This document shows positions 1 to 7,537 of a stretch of 64,000 nt of DNA, one piece after another. The stretch is from JAEUJM01 sp044221555. Lineage in GTDB: Bacteria; Actinomycetota; Acidimicrobiia; Acidimicrobiales; DATDAH01. A program made the position numbers and the translations under genes. Numbering within the stretch: position 1 is the first letter of the stretch; every line of letters begins with the position of its first letter. The notes below the pieces were generated by a model that saw only the letters and a program-made list of their open reading frames with translations, searched no databases and was not told the DNA's origin. The DNA is taken from contig JBGAOY010000021.1 of the NCBI GenBank assembly GCA_044221555.1, forward strand, positions 10,475 to 74,474, written 5' to 3'.

Positions 1-1
1 C

Positions 2-916
2 ACGAGCGGGTACGGCGCCGAGGTGCGCCAGGTGGGTGACACCGTCGACGACGCCATCGCCGCCGCGGTCGCGTACGCCGACGAGACCGGTGCCTGCTTC
101 GTCAGCCCCTTCGACGACCCTTTGATCATCGCCGGCCAGGGCACCATCGGGCTCGAACTGGCCGAGCAGGTGCCGGACCCGTCCACCGTGCTCGTGCCGG
201 TGGGCGGCGGCGGTCTGATCAGCGGCGTGGCGGTGGCCCTGGCCGCCCTCGAGCCGGCCTGGCGGGTGGTCGGGGTGGAGGCGGCGGGAGCGGCATCCAT
301 GGTCGCCTCGTTGGCCGGCGGTCAGGCCACCGTCGTCGACCACCCTGCCACCATGGCCGACGGCATCGCCCTCAAGTCGCCGTCGGCGCTCACGCTGGCG
401 CACGTGGAGGCGCTCGTCGACGACGTGGTCACCGTGTCGGAGGAAGAGATCGCCGCGGCCGTGCTGCTCCTGATGGAGCGGGCCCGGTGCGTGATCGAGC
501 CCGCCGGCGCCGTTGGCCTCGCCGCGCTCGTCGGCGGACGGATCGCCGGAAGGGGGCCGTTGGTCTGCCTGCTCAGCGGGGGCAACGTCGACCCCATGCT
601 GCTCAGCACCCTCATCGAGCACGGGCTGACCGTCGCCGGCCGTTACCTCCGGCTGCGGGCGGTCGTGCCCGATCGGCCCGGCGCACTGGCCCGACTCACC
701 CAGGTCCTCGCCGACCTGGGCCTCAACGTCACCGACGTGGAGCACCATCGCGCCGGAGCGACGGTGCACGTCACCGAGGTGGAGGTGCTGGTGACCGTCG
801 AGACCCGTGACCGGGCGCACGGCGGGCAGGTGCTCGAGCGCCTGCGGGCGGCGGGGATCCGTGCCGAGGCGCTCGAGGCCGGCCCGTCATCGGGTGGGTC
901 GCCCGGGGTGCGGTGA
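2..916 (+). CDS. ilvA: Threonine ammonia-lyase, 5'-truncated by the window edge
   Basis: PLP-dependent deaminase that converts threonine to 2-oxobutanoate, the first step of isoleucine synthesis. The frame is open from base 2, so the N-terminus with the PLP lysine lies outside the window. A GTG at 23 is an internal codon, not the start. Visible are the glycine-rich phosphate-binding loop VGGGGLISG near residue 65 of the visible part, the fold-type II motif LLSGGNVD, and a C-terminal ACT domain beginning LRAVVPDRPGALARL, over about the last 80 residues. A single ACT domain fits the shorter actinobacterial or catabolic-like form rather than the two-domain E. coli IlvA. A strong compound hairpin follows the stop. 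Family assignment is secure; biosynthetic versus catabolic role is not decided by the sequence. Confidence 0.9.
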   Translation, partial: TSGYGAEVRQVGDTVDDAIAAAVAYADETGACFVSPFDDPLIIAGQGTIGLELAEQVPDPSTVLVPVGGGGLISGVAVALAALEPAWRVVGVEAAGAASMVASLAGGQATVVDHPATMADGIALKSPSALTLAHVEALVDDVVTVSEEEIAAAVLLLMERARCVIEPAGAVGLAALVGGRIAGRGPLVCLLSGGNVDPMLLSTLIEHGLTVAGRYLRLRAVVPDRPGALARLTQVLADLGLNVTDVEHHRAGATVHVTEVEVLVTVETRDRAHGGQVLERLRAAGIRAEALEAGPSSGGSPGVR

Positions 917-917
917 A

Positions 918-962
918 TCTCGACGACATAGCGCGCGCAAAGCGCGCGTCCAGTCGTCGAGA
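918..962 (+). terminator. Compound hairpin terminator after ilvA
   Basis: Outer 10-bp stem TCTCGACGAC/GTCGTCGAGA (918-927 with 953-962) encloses a 7-bp stem CGCGCGC/GCGCGCG (932-938 with 942-948) with an AAA loop. It starts one base after the ilvA stop. There is no U-tract, as is common for actinobacterial terminators. Confidence 0.75.
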
Positions 963-1059
963 AGGTCGTCGGTTCGCCCATCGGCCATCCGCCGGCCCCG
1001 GCGGCCCCCGGTGGCGGCAGGGCCGGCAGGGTGGGCCAGGCCCGGACCAGGGCAGGCGG

Positions 1060-1383
1060 CTAGGGGCTCGGGGGTCGGTCGGCGGGATCGATCGGTGCGC
1101 GGTCCTCGGTCCACTTCGACCCGTCCCACCAGCGGTACTGCGTGGGGTCGGAGGGGTCGGGTATCCAGCCCCGCGGAGGAAGTCGCGACGACGGGTGCAG
1201 CACCCGGTTGCGCTGCACGAGGTACAGCGGGAGGAAGACGATCAGGAGCAGGAAGACGCCGGCGAACCAGCCGTCCGGACCGAACGCGCCCACCCGGAGG
1301 CCCTCTTCCTCCAGGGCCTTGGCGTCGCTGCGCACCCAGAACCCCACGCCACCGGCGATCAGGAGCCCGAAGACCATCTCCAT
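1060..1383 (-). CDS. Small membrane protein with DUF2510 domain
   Basis: A 107-residue protein of unknown function. Two hydrophobic stretches are visible, about residues 3-17 and 38-56. The C-terminus carries the DUF2510 signature RGWIPDP...YRWWDGSKWTE, a tryptophan-rich motif frequent in actinobacterial membrane proteins. The start is ATG with AGGAGG about 12 nt upstream on the minus strand. It stands alone, facing ilvA, with no operon partner. The domain call is reliable but gives no biochemical role. Confidence 0.75.
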   Translation of the reverse strand: MEMVFGLLIAGGVGFWVRSDAKALEEEGLRVGAFGPDGWFAGVFLLLIVFLPLYLVQRNRVLHPSSRLPPRGWIPDPSDPTQYRWWDGSKWTEDRAPIDPADRPPSP

Positions 1384-1638
1384 CTGTACCGTCGCCTCCT
1401 GGGGCCGTCAGCGCCCGTCCCCACCACAACGGCGTGGTGGTCGCGGCCAGGGTGGCCTGCCGGGTCGGAGAACGCAACCACGTGCCCGATCCCGGTCGTT
1501 CCGTGCGCTGGCGCCCGCCGGCCTCGCGCCAGTGTGCGCCGCGGCCCGAGGCGCGGGCGGCGGGCCGATGACGACCGGGCCCGCCCGGTCACCTACGCTC
1601 ATCGGCCGCAACCTTGTGCCCTCAGGAGGACCCCCGAC

Positions 1639-2031
1639 ATGACCCAGCCCCGGCCCGACGACTCTCTGCGCGACCTCGTGCAGGGGGGTGCGGTGACCGT
1701 GCCGCCGGAAGCGACGCTGCGGGAGGCGGCGGTGGTGATGGCGCGCGAGGAGATCGGTGCCGTCGTGGTCGTGGTGGAGGGCCGGGTCGCCGGCGTGCTG
1801 TCCGAGCGCGACGTGGTGCAGGCCGTGGCCAACGGCGACGAGGTCGACGACGACCGGGCCGAGGACGTCATGGCCATGGAGGTGGTCACCGCGTCGGTCG
1901 ACGACACCGTGGCCGAGGCCGCCCAGAAGATGCTCGACGGGTCCATCCGCCACCTCCCGGTGGTGGACGGCGACAAGGTGGCCGGCGTGGTGTCGATCCG
2001 CGACGTGCTGGCCGCCTACTGCGGCAGCTGA
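1639..2031 (+). CDS. Two-CBS-domain protein
   Basis: A 130-residue cytoplasmic protein made almost entirely of a CBS pair, about residues 8-60 and 72-128. The repeated motif is visible twice: GRVAGVLSERDVV and GDKVAGVVSIRDVL. Stand-alone CBS pairs bind adenine nucleotides and regulate partners; no partner is evident here. The ATG at 1639 is chosen because AGGAGGA (1624-1630) precedes it by 8 nt. The reading frame is open far upstream, but that extension has no coding character. Confidence 0.88.
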   Translation: MTQPRPDDSLRDLVQGGAVTVPPEATLREAAVVMAREEIGAVVVVVEGRVAGVLSERDVVQAVANGDEVDDDRAEDVMAMEVVTASVDDTVAEAAQKMLDGSIRHLPVVDGDKVAGVVSIRDVLAAYCGS

Positions 2032-2086
2032 CCGCCCCTGTTCGCGTCGTTCACGGGCCGCTCGGGCCCGCACTCGTAGCTCGTCC

Positions 2087-3367
2087 TCAGGTGCCGGCCG
2101 GCTCGAGGCGTGACACGCTGCCATCGCCCGACAGCGCGTAGAGCTCGCCGTCGGGACCCTGACCGAACGACTGCAGCGCGAACTGCGGGAGACCGTCGCC
2201 CAGGTCGTTCTGGTGGCCGACCAAGGTGCCGTCGGTGGCGGTGATGCTGGACAGCACGCCGCTGCAGAAGTCGCCGAACACGTACTGGCCCACCAGCGCC
2301 GGGATGGCGGTGCCGTGGTACACGTAGCCGCCGATGATCGAGCACCCTTCGAGCTCGCCCGGGGCGGCGCCGTCGTGGGGGTACTCGAACAGCGGTGGCG
2401 TGTGGTTGGCCGGCTCGGTGCCGTTGAAGGTGTCGGTGCCCTCCATGCGACTCCAGCCCAGGTTGGCCCCGCGACCGGCGTTGCGGCCGCCGGCGTCGCT
2501 GGTGAGCACGTCGACCTCTTCCCACACGTCCTGGCCCACGTCGGCCACGTAGAGGTCGCCGGTGGCGCTGTCGAACGAGATCCGCCAGGGGTTGCGCACG
2601 CCGTAGAGCCAGATCTCGCCGCGACGCGGCGACTGACCGACGAACGGGTTGGTGATCGGGATCTTGTAGGGCCGGGTGGCGCCGGCCTGCGGGTTGATGC
2701 GCAGGATCTTGCCCAACAGGGCGGTGCGGTCCTGCCCGTTGCGGTCGGGGTCGCCGCCACCGCCGCCGTCACCGACGGAGATGTAGAGGCGGCCGTCGGG
2801 GCCGAAGGTGATGTCGCCGCCGTTGTGGTTGCCGAACGGCTGGTGGCGGATGCTCAGCAGCACCCGGCGAGACCCCGGTACCACGACGGGCCCGCCGCCA
2901 CCCTCGGCGAGGGTGTACTCGGCGATCCGCAGGTTGCCGTGGACGTTGGTGTGGTCGACGTAGAGGCGGGTGCCGGCGGGGTTGAAGGTGATGCCGAGCA
3001 GGCCCCCTTCGCCGTCGTCGCCGGTGAATCCGGTGATGTCGAGCAGCGGCGTGGGGTCGACGGTGACGTTCCCCCCCGACACGTGCAGCACCCGCACCCG
3101 TCCTGGGCGCTCGGCCACGAAGAGGTCGTCGCTGCCCGGGAGCGTGGCCATGGCGATGGCGCTGTCGAGGGTGCCGGCGGCGACCACCGGGTCGAGGACG
3201 ATGTCCACCGCGGGGCCTCCCTCGGGCGACGCGGCGGCGCCGGTCGCAGCGGTGGCGGCACCGCTCGCGGCCGACCCGGTGACGACCACCGCGCCGCCCA
3301 GCGCGAGGGCGGTGAGCGCCGCGAGGGCGCGCCGGGAACGGGTCGAGCGATGTCGTGGCGACGGCAT
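2087..3367 (-). CDS. Secreted PQQ-dependent sugar dehydrogenase-like protein (copy 1)
   Basis: A 426-residue glucose/sorbosone dehydrogenase (GSDH) family beta-propeller, the family of soluble PQQ aldose dehydrogenases. An N-terminal signal peptide with an arginine-rich start (MPSPRHRSTRSRR then a hydrophobic run) indicates export. Family hallmarks include DDLFVAERPGRVRVL, GDITFGPDGRLYISVGDG, GVRNPWRISFD and VADVGQDVWEEVD. The ATG at 3367 is preferred over upstream codons because TACGCT sits 6 nt upstream, matching the leaderless -10 arrangement seen before other genes here. It lies 29 bp downstream of a close paralogue in the same orientation, so the pair is a tandem duplication. Electron acceptor and sugar specificity cannot be read from the sequence. 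Confidence 0.85.
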   Translation of the reverse strand: MPSPRHRSTRSRRALAALTALALGGAVVVTGSAASGAATAATGAAASPEGGPAVDIVLDPVVAAGTLDSAIAMATLPGSDDLFVAERPGRVRVLHVSGGNVTVDPTPLLDITGFTGDDGEGGLLGITFNPAGTRLYVDHTNVHGNLRIAEYTLAEGGGGPVVVPGSRRVLLSIRHQPFGNHNGGDITFGPDGRLYISVGDGGGGGDPDRNGQDRTALLGKILRINPQAGATRPYKIPITNPFVGQSPRRGEIWLYGVRNPWRISFDSATGDLYVADVGQDVWEEVDVLTSDAGGRNAGRGANLGWSRMEGTDTFNGTEPANHTPPLFEYPHDGAAPGELEGCSIIGGYVYHGTAIPALVGQYVFGDFCSGVLSSITATDGTLVGHQNDLGDGLPQFALQSFGQGPDGELYALSGDGSVSRLEPAGT

Positions 3368-3373
3368 CGGGTC

Positions 3374-3379
3374 AGCGTA
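3374..3379 (-). promoter_or_regulatory. Leaderless-type -10 box, TACGCT
   Basis: Minus-strand TACGCT ends 6 nt before the ATG at 3367; no Shine-Dalgarno is present. It implies that copy 1 of the sugar dehydrogenase has its own promoter despite the short gap to copy 2. Confidence 0.5.
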
Positions 3380-3396
3380 GGCGAGCGTGTTCGTGA

Positions 3397-4641
3397 TCAG
3401 GGGGCGGCCACCGGCTCGATCCGGGAGATGGTGCCGTTGGTGAGCGCCGTGGCGCTGAGCACGTAGAGCTCGCCGTCGGGTCCCTGCCCGAACGACTGCA
3501 GCCGGCCGGTGCCGGCGCTGATGCCCAGGCTGGGGTACGACGTGGTCTCGGGCGCCGGGGCGCCACCGATGACGAAGCCGCCGATGCGGCCGCTGCACCG
3601 GTCGCCGTAGACGTAGGTGCCCTCCAGCGACGGGATGGCGGTGCCGCGGTAGACGTAGCCGCCGATCACCGAGCAGTCACCGCCGGGCGTGTGGGGATAG
3701 GTGAAGGCCGGCCTGGTGTGGTTGGTCGGCTCGGTCCCACCATTGAACGGGAGGTTGGCCTCCATCTGGTTCCACCCCAGGTTGGCGCCCCGGCCGGCGG
3801 TGCGGCCCGCGCTGTCGGCGAGCAGCACGTTCACCTCCTCGGTGGTGTGCTCGCCCACGTCGGCCACGTAGAGGTCGCCGGTGGCGCGGTCGAACGAGAT
3901 GCGCCAGGGGTTGCGCACGCCGTAGAGCCAGATCTCCCGTCGGACCGGCGCGGGCCGGCTCACGAACGGATTGCCGAGGGGGTTGCGGTAGGGCCGGTTG
4001 GCCGCCGCCCGGGGGTTGATCCGGATCACCTTGCCGAGGAGGGTGCTGAGGCTCTGGCCGTTGCCGAGGGGGCCGTTCTCGATGTCGCCGTCGCCGAGAG
4101 CGAGGTAGAGGTACCCGTCGGGGCCGAAGGTGACGTCGCCACCCTTGTGGTACGACTCGCCCTGGTGCACCTTCAGCACCACCCGGCGGGTGGTGAGGTC
4201 GACGGTGGCCCCGGTGCCCCCGTTGGCCATCGTGTACTCGACCAGCCGGTTGTCGGCGTGGGCGTTGGTGAAGTGGACGTACAGGCGGGCGCCGGTGGGA
4301 TCGAAGGCCAGCCCGAGGAGGCCGCCGCCCTCACTGGTGCTGGCGTAGCCCGAGATGTCGAGCAGCGGGGTGGGGTCGAGGGTGACCGTGTCGCCCGACA
4401 CGTGCAGCACCCGCACCCGGCCGGGCCGCTCGGCCACGAACAGGTCGGTGCTCCCGGTGCGGGTGGCCATGGCGATCGGGCTCTCGAGGCCGGTGGTGAC
4501 GACCGGCTCGAGGGTGAGGCCGCTGGGGGCGGGCTCGCGTGCGCCGCTACTGGCGGTGGCGGGCAGGGCCGCCCCCAGCGCCAGGGCGAGCGCGGCGACG
4601 AGGGCGACGAGGAGGCGGCGGGCGACGATGCGGGACGGCAT
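3397..4641 (-). CDS. Secreted PQQ-dependent sugar dehydrogenase-like protein (copy 2)
   Basis: GSDH-family beta-propeller of 414 residues, strongly similar along its length to the neighbouring copy (shared blocks DLFVAERPGRVRVLHVSG, LYGVRNPWRISFD, LYVADVGE, SFGQGPDGELYVLS). A signal peptide follows MPSRIVARR. Three in-frame ATGs exist (4677, 4659, 4641). The last is chosen because TACCCT lies 6 nt before it, exactly as for copy 1, and because it aligns with that start. Copy 2 differs mainly in its N-terminal leader and in shorter loops. Aldose oxidation in the periplasm-like space is the family role; the natural substrate is unknown. Confidence 0.84.
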   Translation of the reverse strand: MPSRIVARRLLVALVAALALALGAALPATASSGAREPAPSGLTLEPVVTTGLESPIAMATRTGSTDLFVAERPGRVRVLHVSGDTVTLDPTPLLDISGYASTSEGGGLLGLAFDPTGARLYVHFTNAHADNRLVEYTMANGGTGATVDLTTRRVVLKVHQGESYHKGGDVTFGPDGYLYLALGDGDIENGPLGNGQSLSTLLGKVIRINPRAAANRPYRNPLGNPFVSRPAPVRREIWLYGVRNPWRISFDRATGDLYVADVGEHTTEEVNVLLADSAGRTAGRGANLGWNQMEANLPFNGGTEPTNHTRPAFTYPHTPGGDCSVIGGYVYRGTAIPSLEGTYVYGDRCSGRIGGFVIGGAPAPETTSYPSLGISAGTGRLQSFGQGPDGELYVLSATALTNGTISRIEPVAAP

Positions 4642-4647
4642 CGTCGC

Positions 4648-4653
4648 AGGGTA
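4648..4653 (-). promoter_or_regulatory. Leaderless-type -10 box, TACCCT
   Basis: Minus-strand TACCCT with a 6-nt spacer to the ATG at 4641, which supports that start over the two upstream ATGs. Confidence 0.5.
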
Positions 4654-4678
4654 GGGCATGCGGGGGTGCGGCGACATA

Positions 4679-4698
4679 TGTCACCTGTGACACATGTC
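4679..4698. promoter_or_regulatory. Overlapping palindromes between sugar dehydrogenase and Rpf gene
   Basis: TGTCAC-CT-GTGACA (4679-4692) overlaps GACA-CA-TGTC (4689-4698) in an unusually AT-rich divergent intergenic region. The half-site GTGACA resembles CRP/FNR-type sites, but it does not fit the TGTGA-N6-TCACA spacing well. A weak promoter for the Rpf gene, TTGCAA (4709-4714) with GATAGC (4733-4738), lies just downstream. The site could serve either gene. Confidence 0.45.
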
Positions 4699-4799
4699 TG
4701 TAACCAAATTGCAATATTTGTGGGATTCTGCGGATAGCAAGAGGGTCGCCCCGGGCGGGGGGCGTGTCCCTGTTCCCACACCGGAGGTCTCTCCGACTC

Positions 4800-5255
4800 G
4801 TGTCCCCCCTACGTCGCATCCTGTCCATCGCCGTCGTCGTACTGGCGTCGATGTCCGTGGCTGCATCGTGTAGCGCCCAGCAGGTCCAGACCTACTTCAG
4901 CCTGAGCGGCCGTGACATCACCACCGCTCAGGCGTCGCAGATCGCGAACTACCTGAACATCTGGGACGCCCAGAACCGAGCCCTGCTCCAGTACCTGGCC
5001 GCGGTCCAGGCCTCGTCCATCCCGAACGAGGCGAATTGGGACCGCGTCGCCGCCTGTGAGTCGGGTGGCAACTGGGCCATCAACACCGGCAACGGCTACT
5101 ACGGCGGCCTCCAGTTCAACCTGGGCACGTGGCGGGCCTACGGCGGTACCGGCTACCCCAACCAGAACAGCAAGGCTCAGCAGATCCGCATCGCCGAGAA
5201 CGTGCGGACCCAGTCGGGCCTCGGTCACTGGCCGGTCTGCGGGTCGCGCTTCTAG
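4800..5255 (+). CDS. Secreted Rpf-like transglycosylase-domain protein
   Basis: A 151-residue exported protein with a resuscitation-promoting-factor (transglycosylase-like) domain over its C-terminal 70 residues. The domain opens with WDRVAACESGGNW; Glu87 is the expected catalytic glutamate, and Cys86 with the C-terminal Cys of WPVCGSRF are placed to form the family disulfide. Such enzymes cleave peptidoglycan and promote regrowth of dormant actinobacteria. A hydrophobic signal (IAVVVLASMSVAASC) precedes a helical spacer. The GTG at 4800 is chosen for GGAGG at 4783-4787; an in-frame GTG at 4764 would add 12 residues. The lipobox-like AASC is atypical, so lipoprotein status is doubtful. Confidence 0.85.
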   Translation: MSPLRRILSIAVVVLASMSVAASCSAQQVQTYFSLSGRDITTAQASQIANYLNIWDAQNRALLQYLAAVQASSIPNEANWDRVAACESGGNWAINTGNGYYGGLQFNLGTWRAYGGTGYPNQNSKAQQIRIAENVRTQSGLGHWPVCGSRF

Positions 5256-5274
5256 CGCTGCTGCACCGCTGTCG

Positions 5275-5310
5275 CCACGGCCCTCACCCGCAATCGGGTG
5301 AGGGCCGTGG
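5275..5310 (+). terminator. Perfect 16-bp hairpin terminator after the Rpf gene
   Basis: CCACGGCCCTCACCCG (5275-5290) pairs perfectly with 5295-5310 around a CAAT tetraloop, 19 bp after the stop. No U-tract follows. Confidence 0.85.
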
Positions 5311-5580
5311 CGCGCCCGGGGCTGGTGGGCCCGGGGCTGGTGGGCCTGGGCCGTGGCGCGCCCGGTGCCTGGGCGCCCGGTCTGGCAGGCGCGCTCGGTC
5401 GGCAGGATCCGTCGACCGGCCCCTCGCGTGCGGGCTGGCGTCGCCGTTTGCCCGTGGGGGCGCGGCCGAGGGCCGTGGCCCTTGCGCCTGGGTCATGGGC
5501 GTGGCACCGTGCGGACGCTCCCCCCCCGACAAACCGCCGCCCGTCGCCCGCCGACGGGCGCCCGCAGAGGAGAACTGTCC
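5311..5580. other. Gene-free stretch with short G-rich direct repeats
   Basis: Between the terminator and the next start there is no convincing gene. Two exact copies of the 15-mer GCCCGGGGCTGGTGG lie at 5314-5343, and the phrase GGCCGTGGCGCGCCCGG occurs twice. The only functional signal seen is AGAGGAGA at 5566-5573, the ribosome-binding site of the following gene. Confidence 0.5.
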
Positions 5581-6324
5581 ATGGGGCAGCACACCACCCC
5601 CGATCCGAAGGTGCTCGGCCGCGTCCGGGCCCTGCTGGCCAAGGCCGAGTCCACCTCGTTCCCCGAGGAAGCCGAGTCGCTCACCGCCAAGGCCCAGGAG
5701 TTGATGGCGCGCTACTCGATCGACGCTGCCCTCGCGGGCCGCGGTGAGGGCCCGTCCGGCCGGCCCGAGCACGTGCGCCTCACGGTCGTCAACCCCTACG
5801 TGTCCCCCAAGGTGCACCTGCTGTCGGCGGTCGCCCGGGCCAACCGCTGCGAGGCGGTGTGGATGAAGGACCAGGGGGCGGTGACCGTGTTCGGGTACCC
5901 GGTGGATCTCGAGGCGGTGGAGCTGCTGTTCACGTCGTTGCTGGTGCAGGCCACCGCCGCGGCGTTGGCGGCGGGCACCCAGACCGATGCCTGGGGTCGC
6001 TCCCGGACCCGGTCGTTCCGGTCGTCGTTCCTGCTGTCGTTCGCGGTGCGCATCGGCGAGCGCCTCGCCGAGGCCGCGGCCGACGCGGTGGACGAGGTGG
6101 TGGCCGAGGGCGCGGAGTCCGCCACCGACCTGCTGCCCGTGCTGGCCGACCGGGCCGACGCCGTGCGGGCCGAGCGCGACCGGGCCTTCCCGCAGCTCCG
6201 GACGGCGCGCACGTCGGTGTCCAACGGGCAGGGCTGGTCGGCCGGGCGGCGCGCCGCGGAGACGGCGTCGCTCACCGGCCAGGGTCAGGTCCGGGGCGGG
6301 TCCCGACGCAGCCTCGACCGCTGA
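5581..6324 (+). CDS. DUF2786 domain-containing protein
   Basis: A 247-residue cytoplasmic protein. The N-terminus matches DUF2786: KVLGRVRALLAKAEST, then EEAESLTAKAQELMARYSID. Function is unknown; in several bacteria the domain occurs next to phage or metal-dependent protease-like proteins, but nothing of that kind is adjacent here. The rest is mixed alpha/beta with a serine/arginine-rich middle (SRTRSFRSSFLLSF). The ATG at 5581 is fixed by AGAGGAGA 7 nt upstream; upstream in-frame codons lack coding character. Confidence 0.78.
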   Translation: MGQHTTPDPKVLGRVRALLAKAESTSFPEEAESLTAKAQELMARYSIDAALAGRGEGPSGRPEHVRLTVVNPYVSPKVHLLSAVARANRCEAVWMKDQGAVTVFGYPVDLEAVELLFTSLLVQATAAALAAGTQTDAWGRSRTRSFRSSFLLSFAVRIGERLAEAAADAVDEVVAEGAESATDLLPVLADRADAVRAERDRAFPQLRTARTSVSNGQGWSAGRRAAETASLTGQGQVRGGSRRSLDR

Positions 6325-6394
6325 CGGCTCGGCGTCTCGCCGCTGACGGCTCGGCGTCTCGCCGCTGACGGCCCGGGGTCTCGCCGCTGACGGC
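6321..6394 (+). repeat. 22-bp tandem repeat, 3 full copies plus a partial
   Basis: The unit CTGACGGCTCGGCGTCTCGC + CG occurs at 6321-6342 and 6343-6364 (identical) and 6365-6386 (two differences), followed by an 8-base partial copy. The first copy overlaps the stop codon of the DUF2786 gene. Confidence 0.8.
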
Positions 6395-6542
6395 GACGAC
6401 CCCACCCTCGGGCCCGTCGATCGACAGCCGGCGCACCGAGAGCGCTGCCGGATGAGCCGCCTGCACGTCGCCGGGGACCGGGATCCGGGGGGTGTCGGGA
6501 CCACCCTCGGTGACCGGTGGTCCGCTCGGCTCGAGCTGGCGA

Positions 6543-7328
6543 TCAGCGGCCGGTCCAGCGGGGCGGGCGCCCCTCGAGCGCCGCCGCCCGTCCCTCGGCG
6601 GCGTCATCGGTGCCGGCCGCCACCCGCCGCATCGTCTCACCGAAGCGCACGGCCTCGGTGAAGGGCAGGTGCTGGGCCCGCCACGCCATCTCCTTGGTGG
6701 CGCGGGCGGCCAGCGGCGCGGCGCGACACAGCCGGTCGGCCCAGTCCCGGGCCTCGTCGAGGAGCGACTCGTGGGGCACCACCTTCCACGCCAGCCCCAT
6801 CTCGTGGGCACGGGCGGCGTCGATGCGCTCGCCGGTGAGCAGCAGTTCCATGGCGTTGGCCCACCCGATGCGGCCCGGCAGCCGGATGGCGCCGACGATG
6901 GTGGGCACGCCGATCGTCACCTCGGGGAAGGCGAACGTGGCCCGCTCGGACGCGATCACGAAGTCGCACGCGGCCACCGCGGTGAGCCCGTAGCCGATGC
7001 AGTGGCCGTTCACCGCGGCGATGGTGGGCTTCCAGATCTCCCAGCCGCTCTCGAACGAGTTGGTGGTGGGGATCTCCCAGAACGACCCGGGCCAGGTGCC
7101 CACCGAGCCGGCGCCGTCGCGCAGGTCGGCGCCCGCGCAGAAGGCGCGGCCGGCGCCCGTGACGATGGCCACCCACGCGTCCTCATCCTCGTGGAAGCGG
7201 GTCCAGGCGTCGTTGAGGGCCTGGCGCATCTCGCCGTTGATCGCGTTCAGCACCTCGGGGCGGTTGTACGTGATGGTGGCGACGTGCCCGTCGAGCTCGA
7301 AGCCCACCGTGTCGTTGCTGTCTGGCAC
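6543..7328 (-). CDS. Enoyl-CoA hydratase/isomerase (crotonase) family protein
   Basis: A 261-residue crotonase. The two oxyanion-hole segments are visible as AFCAGADL and GHCIGYGL. Both positions that hold the catalytic glutamates in classical enoyl-CoA hydratases are glutamate here (AFPEVTIG and NAMELLLTG), so hydratase activity on an acyl-CoA is plausible. Substrate chain length and whether it is a true hydratase or an isomerase are open. The GTG start at 7328 has TAGGGT 7 nt upstream and no Shine-Dalgarno. It is divergent from the aminotransferase, with a pair of palindromic repeats between them. Confidence 0.85.
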   Translation of the reverse strand: MPDSNDTVGFELDGHVATITYNRPEVLNAINGEMRQALNDAWTRFHEDEDAWVAIVTGAGRAFCAGADLRDGAGSVGTWPGSFWEIPTTNSFESGWEIWKPTIAAVNGHCIGYGLTAVAACDFVIASERATFAFPEVTIGVPTIVGAIRLPGRIGWANAMELLLTGERIDAARAHEMGLAWKVVPHESLLDEARDWADRLCRAAPLAARATKEMAWRAQHLPFTEAVRFGETMRRVAAGTDDAAEGRAAALEGRPPRWTGR

Positions 7329-7335
7329 TCGGCCG

Positions 7336-7341
7336 ACCCTA
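7336..7341 (-). promoter_or_regulatory. Leaderless-type -10 box, TAGGGT
   Basis: Minus-strand TAGGGT, 7-nt spacer to the GTG at 7328. Confidence 0.45.
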
Positions 7342-7362
7342 CGCCCGCCGGGCGACCTGTTT

Positions 7363-7465
7363 CTCGAGGCAATGACTGGCGTCTTCCGGGGGGCAGTGCC
7401 TCGAGTTCGCCGACCCCCAGTTCTCGAGGCAATGACTGGCGTCTTCCGGGGGGCGGTGCCTCGAG
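7363..7465. repeat. Palindrome family A, two 43-bp copies
   Basis: Two near-identical 43-bp units (7363-7405, 7423-7465; one base differs) 17 bp apart. Each is bounded by a perfect 9-bp inverted repeat CTCGAGGCA/TGCCTCGAG around a 25-nt core containing GACTGGCGTCTTCCGG. The pair lies in the divergent promoter region of the crotonase and aminotransferase genes. Confidence 0.85.
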
Positions 7466-7526
7466 TTCGCCGCGTGGGCCGGGCGCCGGCGTCCGGCGCG
7501 GGCGGTCGGCGGATCGACCGGCGATC

Positions 7527-7532
7527 TAGCGT
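7527..7532 (+). promoter_or_regulatory. Leaderless-type -10 box, TAGCGT
   Basis: TAGCGT with a 5-nt spacer to the ATG at 7538; no Shine-Dalgarno. Confidence 0.45.
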
Positions 7533-7537
7533 GGGTC

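Noticed and set aside
4740..4800. c-di-AMP (ydaO-type) riboswitch before the Rpf gene
   Set aside because: Known before some actinobacterial rpf genes, but the leader is too short and I could not find the conserved core; only a small GC hairpin (CGCCCC/GGGGCG) is present.
4858..4872. Lipoprotein signal in the Rpf protein
   Set aside because: AASC lacks the expected Leu/Val/Ile at -3; a normal signal peptide is as likely.
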